Shown: piece after piece, positions 44,759 to 55,352 of the stretch
Layout: each line of letters opens with the position of its first letter
Position numbering within the stretch: position 1 is the stretch's first letter
NCBI RefSeq assembly: GCF_021018895.1
Contig: NC_079364.1
Location: 30,790,201 to 30,854,200, forward strand
Length of the DNA stretch: 64,000 bases
Reading direction: 5' to 3'
Source: Seriola aureovittata
Lineage: Eukaryota; Chordata; Actinopteri; Carangiformes; Carangidae
Program-made: the position numbers and the translations under genes
The notes under the pieces: generated by a model
The model's input: only the letters and a program-made list of their open reading frames with translations
What the model was told of the DNA's origin: nothing
Databases searched by the model: none

Positions 44759-47700
44759 TTCATTGATATAAATGGGATGGAGAAAATAATAGAGTACAGT
44801 TTAACAGCATCACAAACTGCAGCCATCATCATAAAGCTGTATAACACCTCTCTGACACAACATGCATGTTGTTTTGATAAACTAAAGCAGCTGCTGTCAG
44901 ACCACTAAATGAATATTAGGCAACAACAGACAGGGTCACTGGTGAGAAAATAAAATTCTAATAAGTAATTAAAGGGCAAAGTTAATGGTGCAGAAAATTA
45001 AAAAAGAAAGTAAAGACTGGGTTAAGGGGTGTACTTGAACGTGGAATGTGAGTCAGTTCTGTAGTTTATTTATGGCCACCGCCTATAGATCGCACTCTTA
45101 ACTGGTTCAACAATGTAGGCTTACACTTGGTGTCCTAATTTCACTCTCACTGTCTTGCAAAGGTTAGCTGAACCCCTCTGAAACTGATCGACCACAAGTT
45201 AGACTGTGTAAAGAGTGAATCAATAAGCCTCACCACTGGAATGAAGGCTTGAAGCTGCTTTGCTTATTTTTTTTGGCACGATGAAACAAGTTGTAAACAC
45301 AACAGGGACATATTATATGTTATAAAGTTGTTGTGGTCAAAGCGTTAGCCAGCAGTCGCCCATTTAAACATCCAGCTGATACAGAGCAACGTGAGCATGT
45401 TGAATCTAAGTCTAAAATCCAGTCTCCTTTATCTCTGTTGTAGCTCATACCAACTCCTGAGGTCAGTATCTGACCCTTATGGTGTTAAATGCTTCAGCCT
45501 GTTCACCAGCTTGTGGGAAACCTTGTCTGTCTGCAGCCCTGTGCTGGACAGGCAGTGTACAGTAGGTTTATCAGGGGCTTTTGTGCTGAAAGCTGACTGC
45601 TGCTGCAGGAAATGAGGTTAAAGAGAGTAACGTTGTGCTCTGTAGAACCAAAACAATGAGATGACAAATGCTAAAAGGTTTTGTGGAGTTTTGGGTTACA
45701 GCTCTTGGTGGGTTCATCACTACGAAGCTATTCTTTGACGTTACACAGTCGCTGTTTGTTTGTAGTCTGTTGTCAGTATAAAATATTGATTAGTGCAACT
45801 TTGGAGTGGCATTTGTTTTCCAGCGATAAAGACCAAGGTACAGAGCAGTCATTTAATCTGCAAAACATCTAATGAACTGCACAAAACTCTCAACAATTCT
45901 TCATATTTAAAAGACTGAAACCTGTGAATATAAAAAAAAACCTAAACAGTTCATCATCAGACTTTTCTGTCAGTTGTTTAGCACGAGTACAGACTGACTT
46001 GTGGGTGAGCTGAACCATTGTTCTTCCTCCTATGACTTCACCAGAACCTAATATCCCCATAGTGCATTTGTTGCATAACAGACACCTAAGTTTATGGTAA
46101 CCTTGTCATACTTGGTAAAATTGTTTCATATTCTGCAGTTCTGGCTTTTGTTCCTGCTATATTCCAACAGAACCAGAGATTATAATAGTGTCATGGTAAC
46201 AGGTAGATGCTTGTATAATATTTTGTGTCGTAGTTTTATTCTACAGGGACTGTGACAGGTCTCTGTGCTGAGGGTGTACAGTGTTGTACATTGTAGTGTT
46301 TATCAAGACAGTCTTCCTGTAAAAAATGAGCCCATAGGTCGTTTGTGCAGCAGGTTATTACGATCCATAGTTACGTTTTGTTGCTAGGCGACATCTAATG
46401 GTCGTAGTAATTATGACAGGAGCAAAGGGAAAAGCGCGGTGATGTTGTATAAAGAGAGACAAAGTCCATGTCAGGAGAAGGTTGATGTGGATTAATGAAT
46501 CAACAAAAGGAGTAAAGGAATATGACACAGGAGCGCCGTGTTTGATTTCCATGTGAAATATTAGTTTAACAATCGTCTAGTGTTGAGGAGGTACTTACTT
46601 TAACCCAAATCATGATCTTTTCCTGAACTTAACCAAGCCATGACCATTATCATAGTAACCATGGTGACGAAGGTATGTACGCCACTGCTGGTACGGTCTG
46701 CGTGTTTATTATTGTAACCATGACAACCAAGGTCTGGTAGACTCCTATGGGTTGTATCAGGAGGTTGAAAAAACTACTTATGTGTTGTCCAGGTTGAAGG
46801 AGTTGTTGTTTTTATCATAATATTATTTTCATGTTTATATTCTTACGCAGTCTATGGTGTAATCACTGTACCATGAACGCCTCATTGTTCATAAAGATGT
46901 AATGAAACATGACTCAACATCTTTTCTCTGGGGTCTGCTTGTAAGTTTGACATTCATTCACCAAGCAGCTCAGTAAACATTAAACTGTCACACAGTTTAT
47001 TATGACTTTTGTCCTAGTTAAAGATGGAACAGTAGGTATCATTTTTAAGGTGTAAAGGGCATTTTTCCTTTTCTGAAAACAGTATTCTGAGTGATGACCA
47101 CATCACTCTTTGTTGCAGTCTTGCTCCACTTTCCTGATGTAACTGTACACCACAGAGAGGCTTTAGGTTTTGATCCAGAGGGAGAACTCATACCAGCAGA
47201 AGGGACTTGGCTGAAAAAAAAACATCTGAAACCCTTTAAGCAATTCCTGTTACTCATGTCAGTCGCTTAAAAATAAATTCAGGAGAAATTCCTATTGTTA
47301 TCTATCCAGGGGGGGTGGTGGGACATGGGGTTTTGGGGTCGTGGATCGGTTACACTGTGGTAGGAAATGCAGAAAATAAAATTTTGCTTCATTTCCTTCA
47401 GAAAAAGAAACAGGGTTCTTAAAAGATAATCCACTGAAATGTGTACATATGGCCAATAAAGAAGAAAGTAAGCAAAACTCTACATCAGTAATGCTCCAAA
47501 CAAAAACACTCCGACTCTTCAGTTTACCAGGGTTTAAACAAACAGCCCTGATGATGTCATCAGGGGTCATCTCTGCCTGGGCTTGAAAATTTTTAACAGA
47601 AAACATGTGTCTCAACTGGAGGTAAAATAAAGTGTGACAGAAGTGGGCATTTAGGAAGCATGGAGGGTGTAATGAAAGACGCTATCCAGTTGCAGCATGG

Positions 47701-49954
47701 GAAATGTAATGTTTCTGCACAGATGTAAACCTAACCGGACAGGATTAAGCTCATTTATCAGTAATTATTTTGTCCATAGGATGCACTGAGCAAAAGAAAA
47801 TGATATACATAATTCAGTGTCAGGTACCAATGTGTGTGGAGTGAACACACATACCACTACAACACTATTATTCATACAGTCAAGATCAATCCTCTCAGCA
47901 TAAAACAACAACAGATGTTACAGATGTGGGAAATCTGTTACACAGGATTTATGCAGGAAACTCATGTGGAATTTGGGAAATTCCACTTCATCATTACTTT
48001 TTTTTTACTTTTAGAAAATCTCGCTCTTACGGTCACTTGACTCAGTGATCAGCTAAACAGACTCTCCTGCATTGTGTTGTGGGCTAACTTTAGCTCTGAT
48101 AATAGATGAAACACATGGCAGGAACACAGGAACAGAGCTGTAGCATCCCTGTGTTAAAGCTAAACTGCACCAGGGGCGTGTGCTTGTTATCGGGGTCCAG
48201 TTCATCCCAAGACTGCTCTGAGGACTGACACATCACAGGACTCATGGCCAAACCATTAAGTAATTTCTCATGAATGTTCATCAGTTTATTCCTACATGAT
48301 TAAAACGTCAGCTGGCTTTATGAAGCCATTGATTATAACCATAACAGTTCTTGATAGGAGATGAAAAATTTATAAATGAAAACAAATGAAAAATTATATT
48401 TAGAAGTGCATATAAACATTAATTCAGAATATTGATTTGTGCTTGTGTATTGTTCATCTTATACACACACTATTTGTGCGCTATGACTACCTGGAAATGT
48501 GTTTCCTGTTTTTTTTCCTGACTATGGAAAATATAATGATGACGGCAGGGGTTCCAGTCATGGGATGGTTTTGTTTAATAAATATTCACATGTTGCACAA
48601 GAATTGCTTTCCCATTATGACCCAAAACGTATTAAAGTGACACTTCAGTACACAGATCAAAGAACACCCCCTGGTCTCTGTGTTCACATAGGCAGATTTA
48701 TGTAAGTGGCCAGTTGTCCTGCAGAGTTCAGATGATGCACATCTGTCTCAGTGCAGACCGGATAACAGGCTGGATCGTCTGTCTAAGAGGAAAGTACGGG
48801 AGAGGAAGGAGCAATCCCTCCCCCTTACTACCGCTACCCCTGCCTCTGTCTGATAAGACAGCAGGCCTCAGTTTGACCCATGACGGAGTCAGGATGTTGC
48901 ATGAAAGCTGCATGTAAGCTTGTGTGAGATCTGCTCTAATTAGTATTATGACCAACTGCATATCCCCAGGTCATCATGAATCACTTTTCATTCAACTGAA
49001 TCTCCTTTTGTTAAATAATAGAGATGTTCCTATATCATCTTTTCATTCATTATACTGATCCTGATACCTGAACCTGTGTAACAGCTGATACCGAGTACGG
49101 ATTCCGATACCACTGCATTAAATACTTATTTTAACTGCATACTACTAGCCCTGTGGATGTGATGCGATTGCTGTTATTGTTGTATGGTATGGCTCAGGTT
49201 TAACATGAATGCCATATAATCTTTCTTTTTTTCTCACATAACAATTCCTACACTAGTTGTCACAAAACTAGAGCCACCCTTCAGAATGAAAGCTTTGCTT
49301 ACTGTACACGTTGCCTTCTTACTGGTGGGTTTTCTAATGGCTAACACTGCACTATTTACCAGCCTACACTGTTCAGCTACAGACTATTAACAACGACAGA
49401 AGAATTGGTCTCCAAGGAAATGATGATTATGATGATGTGTTTTGAAAGTTGATAAAAGAAAGACAACTACACTCCATCCTTTGCATAATATTTAATTTAT
49501 TTATTCATAAAGACAAAGTACATTAATCAACATCTGTGTATGATGTTAGCTGGCTAACACAGCAACCACAGCATTGCTCAGTGTGCAGGAGATCAACAAC
49601 ACCACTCTGCAGATTCCAAAATGACAACGAAAGATAAAATCGAGTGGGAATCAGTGCTAACATTAACAAGCTAAGCTAAATAGCTTCTACTTTTAGAAGG
49701 AAGGAATACAAACTTAAAAGGACAATGAGTCCATCCAAATGTTTAATCTTGTAAAGTGACAGACATCTTAAAATGCAAATGGTTGATGATAGTGTGATGT
49801 TTTCCAGTTAACATGCTTCATGGAAGTTGACACCATCTGCCAATGGGAAATGTCCAGCCAGAGGTTTGAGGCTAAGAAGCTGTTTCCTCAAAATATGTCC
49901 AAAAACTGTTATCCTGTTTTGAAACATTGAAAAATAACTAGTATTTTTTCTGGC

Positions 49955-50132
49955 CATTTTCTGACAGCGAGAGAGAGACCCGAAGGTTAGGGAAGAGAGA
50001 GAGAGAGAGGGAGAGAGAGAGAGAGAGGACATGCAGCAAAGGGCCTGAGGCAGATTTGAACCCAGGCTGCTGAGATAAAGACTGAGCTTAAATGTAATGC
50101 ACTCTACCAGTTGAGCCAGTGGGGAGCTCTCA
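49955..50132 (-). repeat. tRNA-derived SINE, copy with readable A and B boxes
   Basis: Read on the minus strand from 50132, a tRNA-like head shows an A-box-like CTGGCTCAACTGGTAGAGTG and a B-box-like CTGGGTTCAAATC (around 50050-50066). These are followed by AGGCCCTTTGCTGCATGTC and a CT-rich stretch. The same head-to-body order recurs at 60985-61090 and 63502-63678, which defines a family. Confidence 0.7.
49994..50028. repeat. (GA)n tract within SINE copy
   Basis: GA-rich run forming the purine-rich part of the SINE body on this strand. Expanded compared with the copy at 63502-63678. Confidence 0.8.
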
Positions 50133-51175
50133 ATAACTGTAGTGTTATTATATTATTATAGTTTTCATTTCCTCGCACAAAATGTGATTGAAAGTCTTTT
50201 AAACACAGCAGCAGAGCAACTGTGAAGTTGTTGTAAAGTCATGTAAAGATAGTGATACATGGGGAACCACTGAAACCACTGAGGTTAGGTTTGGATATTT
50301 GACGTGTCTCAATTTTAGAAAGCCTAAATAAGTCAGTCAGTGCTTTACCTGTCTGGAATTTGTTCTGTGTGACATGTGAAAGAGGATTGTCAGAATAGGA
50401 TGAAGCTCACACTATAATCTGTGGTCAGTGTGATCTGGATACACTCCCTCCACAATTAAAATAAAAAGCAAAGGAAACAGATGGAGAGGGTGAGTGGAGT
50501 GAAATACTGCAAACGTTACACAAGCTTGTGTGGACGGGTTTGAATGAAAGGGGGGGTGGGGGGGGGGGTGCATGTTGAAGGACAAATGTAAGTGGGCTGA
50601 TGTCTGATTCAACACGCCCTGAGCTCATTGACCACCCTGTGTGGGGAACATTCCTTTCCAATCTCCTCTTCACAACATGTTATCAGAGACTATTTTAGAC
50701 TGGACTGTACTTCAGGTTCAAGCCTGTTGTGACTGATATTTGGCCTTAAGATTTGAGGCCTAAATGTGGCTGTTTTTCAATCTGAATGTATTTGACTCTT
50801 TAGAAAAGATTATTTTTTAATCAGCTCAGCATCTCAGGCCTGTCAGATTTGTAGATTTGTTCGTCCTGAGACCTAAAACAGACCATGCTGCATATATTGA
50901 TTATGAAAAACATCTCAGAAGAGTTTTTTTTAATTTCACTTTTGATCCATTTTATCCACAACTGCTGTGGATAAAACAGCTCAGTTTGTAGTTGAGATAA
51001 GAGACAAAGGGCACAAGGACACGAGAAAGGAATGCAACCACAATCAAACCAACAAGGACAATAGCAAAGTTTCAGTCCAACATAACAGCAGGAGTCAGTT
51101 CTACACACAATCCTGTCCCCTTTGTTTTGTTAGCGACGTGTATGAGCTTTCTCCAACAGCTCAGGTCAGAATATT

Positions 51176-51336
51176 AAAGCAACAGTTTGTCATTTTGGAC
51201 AAAAAGTTTATTCACTTTCTTTCAGAGAGTTAGATGAGAAGGTTTTTAACACACTCATGTCTGCATGCTGATTATAAAGCTACAGCCAGCAGCTGATTAA
51301 CTTAGCACTAAGACAGGGGGAAAACTAGCCTGGGTC
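51176..51336 (-). repeat. GGGAAATA-family interspersed repeat, copy
   Basis: AAAGCAACAGTTTGTCATTT, then GAGAGTTAGATGAGAAGG, then AAAGCTACAGCCAGCAGCTG and CTTAGCACTAAGACAGGGGG reproduce the full order of the family seen at 28118-28440. This is the best preserved single copy in the window. Confidence 0.6.
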
Positions 51337-51554
51337 TGTACAAAAGAAGTCTCCACTGGTCTCCTGGTATCGTCATGGTAACAGAATAAGGAGTCAAAGG
51401 AGTCTGGTTCACAACACCCTGTCATTTTCTGTTTGGATTTAACAAACAGAACATAATTAGTGAGATGTAGTGGAGCTGGAAGGTGGATTTTGTTGTTTGA
51501 AAGTTGCCACTTAAGTTCCCAGCTACATAACTGTCTATTTTCATGTCATATGAT

Positions 51555-51635
51555 ATTATAAAAGGAATGGTCTAGACCCACTCTAGATAAACTCTGCTAT
51601 GATATGGCGCTATATAAATCAAACTGACCTGATAT
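51555..51635 (+). repeat. LINE-like 3' tail
   Basis: ATGGTCTAGACCCACTCTA followed by CTATGATATGGCGCTATATA and AATCAAACTGACCTGAT matches the typical terminal segment of an abundant fish LINE family. Only the 3' end is present. Confidence 0.45.
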
Positions 51636-52214
51636 AACCTTCTTTTTGTGCAAACCTTTAGGACGTTGTGGTTTTTTTTTCATACCAAACTTTTGCATTG
51701 TGTTGTGTAATTAACGTGCAGAGGGTTGAATGTTACACTCTGGTAGCTGGGTCTGGAGTTAGGACGGGTGTTTTCCACGCTGTTGGATAAAAGGTTGTTT
51801 TTGTGCATATAATGGGACAAACACTGGAGCTTTAGCAGAAGATGGGTTCATGGCAATGATAGAAAGTAGAGAGAAAGGCTTGGCTGCATACCACATCCTC
51901 ATTATGGAGAACAGTGAGAGGAGCTGTGGTCATAAATCAGTGAAAGGCTTCTTGTTTTGCAGAAGTCAAAGAAGAAAAACTGTGTCAAGATGAGCTTAAT
52001 CACAGTCATAAAGCTTTGACAGAGAAGTTGTTTAAAAACATACTTCAACTTCAGATAATACCACTCCCTTATTCTGAAATTCTTGTGGTACATGAATGGG
52101 TTCTTTGTTATGCAAGTTTCTAACCCCCCAAGATACGACTTACAATGTCTCCAAGAGTCTGATTTATATTTTAGGTTACATTGTGCTGAGAGAGTTGAAT
52201 ACTTTATCAGTAAC

Positions 52215-52547
52215 CTACGGTGGCCCTGAGAGATCAAAACACTGCAACTTAAAAAAACACATGGAAATAGACAAAACCCCAAACAACTTCAGAAAATCTT
52301 CATCTACTCGACAACACGTGCTGCAAGTACGCAACACAACAGAAGTGTCTCCATGGGACACAAAAAACTGATGAACCCAGCTGTGTTATGATACATCCAT
52401 GCAAGTGCAGAAACACTTCCATTGTGTTGTGAGTATTTGCAGCACATAAGTTGTCAAATTGAGAAGATGTTTTCTAAAGTTTGTGTTTTTTCTGTTTGCA
52501 TGTGTTTTCTGAAGTTGCAGTGAGTTGAGCTCTCAGGGCCACCGTAG
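52215..52547. mobile_element. Fold-back DNA element / MITE
   Basis: Two inverted arms of about 138 bp (52215-52352 and 52410-52547) start at CTACGGTGGCCCTGAGAG and its exact complement. They remain similar through the CACTGCAACTT, AAACACATG and GTGCTGCAA.TAC blocks. A spacer of about 57 bp lies between. No coding capacity, and no clear target duplication was seen. It ends 31 bp before the 5' LTR of the Gypsy element. Confidence 0.75.
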
Positions 52548-52572
52548 TTATCAAATAGTATTCAGAAACATA

Positions 52573-52578
52573 CATAAC
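52573..52578. repeat. Gypsy target-site duplication, left
   Basis: CATAAC immediately before the 5' LTR, repeated immediately after the 3' LTR at 58547-58552. Ty3/Gypsy elements usually make 4-6 bp duplications. Confidence 0.85.
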
Positions 52579-53292
52579 TGTCATGGTTTGTTCTCCATAC
52601 ATACCTGCCTTCAGTTGTTTTCCACTCATCACTCCCTTGCTCACCCCATCTGCCAGCCACACCCACCTCGTCAGTCACTTCATTCACCTGTTCACTCAGC
52701 TGCAGCTCTTCAGCAATCAAGCCTGGTTAAAAGCTCCACTCTCCTCCACACTCACTGCCAGATTGTTCTTTGTTCCCATGAAAGACTTTCCAGCGTTTAC
52801 TCTTCATCTGATCTCCCGGTTCCGACCCTGCCTGCTCCCGACCTACCCGCCTCGTCTCTGCCCTGGTAATTACTTCAGCCCTTCTGTTTTTGACCACGAT
52901 TCTGCCTTGCCTCTTCCTGGTCTTCGTCTGCCTGTTCTCGGGGCTGCTCTGAGTCCTCCACCTCCACTGCTGCAGCGTGTGAGTTCTCCTCGTTTCCCCA
53001 TTGATCATCGCTGGGACAGAGTCCTCATCTCGACCATCGTGAGTGTTCCTGGGTTACTCACCTGCTGGTTTTTCGGTCCTCTGCCTGGTTCCGACCTACC
53101 CTCTGCCAGGTACGGCTGCCTCATCCACAGCTTTATTCTGGGCCCTCGGATTTTCCCCAAGCCCCTCAAAGACTGCCATTCGCCTTTTGAATTGAACTGT
53201 GTTTACTTACCTGCATCTAATAACAATAAAAGTCATTACCAATCATCGGTCCTAGTCGGTGCTGCTTTTGGGTCCAAACCTCACCCATTACA
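52579..53292 (+). repeat. Gypsy 5' LTR
   Basis: 714 bp, beginning TGTCATGG and ending ATTACA, with the usual TG...CA ends. It carries a TATA-like TTAAAAG at 52727 and AATAAA at 53225. The long open frame crossing it is present in both LTRs and is not a gene. Confidence 0.97.
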
Positions 53293-53309
53293 GTACAATC
53301 TGGCCAGTC

Positions 53310-54265
53310 ATGGACCCAGCGCGCCCCCCGTCTCCACAGAACCGCTTTGAGAGAATAGAGGACGTTCTCCAGCGGCATGAAAGTATGATGGCGGCCGCCC
53401 TCACCCAGATCCAGCAGCTGTCATCCACCCTTGCTCAGGCAGTTGCTACGTCGAGGTCTCCTGAACCCCCAACACCACCACCACCACCGCCGCCTCCTTC
53501 TGGAGCCATCACCGAACCTCGGGTCGGCGCACCCGAGCGTTACGCTGGGGATCCTGACGGCTGCAACCCGTTCATCACGAACTGTTCCATTTTGTTTGCA
53601 CTCCAGCCCCTCACGTTTTCCACTGAGGCAGCCCGGGTGGCCTTCACCATCAACCACCTCACGGGCCGCGCCCGTCTCTGGGGAACTGCGGAGTGGGAGA
53701 AGCAGACTCCTGCTTGCGCCTCCTTCCAGGCATTCTCAGAGGAGCTCCGCAAGGTTTTTGGAATGGGAGTTTCTGGGTCGGACGCAGCTCGTGACCTGCT
53801 GAGTCTTCGACAGGGGAATCAGACGGTGGCTGACTTCTCGATTGACTTCCGCACTCGAGCCCGCCAGAGCAGCTGGAATGAGTCGGCCCTCCGTGACTTC
53901 TTCCTCCACAGTCTGGCCGACTACATCAAGGATGAATTGGTGTCTCACGACCTCCCATCAACTCTGGACGGGATGATCGAGCTGGCCATCCGAGTGGACC
54001 TCCGTATTCAGGCCCGACGCCGTGAGAGGAGACGGGGAACAGCCAGTGGGAACCCTCCCTCACGACTTCGGGAGACCGCCTCAGATCCTGGTGCCGCCTC
54101 CTTTTCCGCCCCCCGGCAGAGGCGTCCGAGCCAATGCAACTGGGTCGCACCAGTCTCTCCCCAAAGGAGAAGGAGCGACGTCGTCAGGCCAATCTGTGTT
54201 TATACTGTGGTCAGGCCGGCCATTTCGTCTCTCGCTGTCCAGCAAAAGCCAGGGCTCATCAGTAG
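53310..54265 (+). CDS. gag: Gypsy Gag, interrupted by a one-base frame break
   Basis: Structural nucleocapsid precursor of the retrotransposon. The start ATG lies 17 bp after the 5' LTR and begins MDPARP. A Gln/Leu-rich helical stretch (residues about 10-50) is followed by a Pro-rich linker and a capsid-like domain (residues about 75-235) resembling the retrotransposon Gag family. The nucleocapsid zinc knuckle (C at 54197, C at 54206, H at 54221, C at 54236; CX2CX4HX4C) is in a different phase from the start. That phase ends with TAG at 54263-54265. The span of 956 nt is one short of a multiple of three, and the phase change fits a one-base loss in the six-C run at 54109-54114. Without it the first frame runs on into unrelated residues to 54407. 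Confidence 0.9.
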
Positions 54266-55352
54266 GCGGGGATATACTGTTGAGCCAAGCTTCACCCAAA
54301 GCCTTCCCCAATCAAAGACCTGTGTTTCACGCCAGGCTCCTCCTCCCGGACGGTTCCCATGCCTTAGCTACATTCATCGACTCCGGGGCCGACGCCAACA
54401 TCATTGATGAGGATCTAGCACTGCAGTTGGGGATAGACCGCATTCCCCTGCCTCATCCGATCCCTGCCAGGGCCCTCGATGGACACCTCCTGGGAACTGT
54501 CTCTCATCAGACCATCCCGGTACCCATGTTACTTTCAGGTAACCACCATGAGACTGTCCAATTTCATGTCCTACCATCCCCTTGCATCCCTCTGATTCTG
54601 GGGTATCCCTGGCTCCTCCGTCATAACCCCCACATTGACTGGGCTGCAGGGACCATCCTGGGGTGGAGCCCTTCCTGCCACCAGATCTGTCTGAGACACG
54701 CCAGCGTTCCCCAGCACTCAGCCTGTTCCAGCGTCATGCCTACCTTGTCCGGGGTTCCCCCCGAATACCATGACTTTCGAGAGGTGTTCAGCAAGGCCAA
54801 GGCCACATCCCTGCCTCCTCATCGCCCATATGACTGCGCCATTGACCTGCAGCCCGGCACCACTCCACCCAAGGGCCGTCTCTACTCTTTGTCTGGCCCA
54901 GAAAGAGAGGCTATGGAAGCCTACATCAATGACTCTCTGGCAGCAGGAATCATCCGACCCTCTTCTTCTCCGGCGGGGGCAGGGTTCTTCTTTGTCGAAA
55001 AGAAAGACAAGACACTGAGGCCATGCATCGATTATCGGGGCCTCAACGACATCACCATCAAGAATCGCTATCCACTCCCTCTCATCTCCTCAGCGTTTGA
55101 GCTTCTCCAGGGGGCCACCATATTCACAAAGTTAGATCTTCGCAACGCCTACCATCTAGTCCGCATCCGGGAGGGTGATGAGTGGAAGACTGCCTTCAAC
55201 ACCCCCTCCGGTCACTACGAATACCTGGTGATGCCCTTCGGTCTCACCAACGCCCCCGCTGTCTTCCAGGCCCTGGTTAATGACGTGCTCCGAGACATGC
55301 TCAACCGCTTTGTGTTCGTGTACTTGGATGACATCCTGATCTTCTCCAAGAC
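54266..55352 (+). CDS. pol: Gypsy Pol, part 1: protease and RT fingers/palm
   Basis: The pol frame is -1 relative to the gag tail and is already open across it from about 54022, so gag-pol translation by -1 frameshifting is possible. The aspartic protease active site DSGA is at 54379-54390 ([15 protein letters not shown] context). Reverse transcriptase follows, with [19 protein letters not shown] (first catalytic Asp), the MPFGLTNAP substrate-binding motif, and the YLDD catalytic box at 55321-55332. Just after [10 protein letters not shown] the frame breaks at the short C-run 55352-55354, and the rest of RT continues in the next phase. Without correction this frame runs to 55905 through meaningless residues. 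Confidence 0.93.

Larger units (their letters stand above)
44338..52214 (+). other. pkp3: Presumed pkp3 intron 1, left part
   Basis: No exon recognised. Contents include a hAT-like relic (44494-44758), fragments of a fish repeat with CTTTTCCTGAACTTAACCAAG near 46615, a tRNA-derived SINE (49955-50132), a GGGAAATA-family copy (51176-51336) and a LINE tail (51555-51635). The intron assignment assumes that pkp3 exon 2 lies further right. Confidence 0.55.

Noticed and set aside
52583..53350. 255-codon open frame over the 5' LTR, and its 262-codon twin at 57837-58625
   Set aside because: Both are produced by the same LTR sequence. They begin or end in flanking DNA and show no domain.
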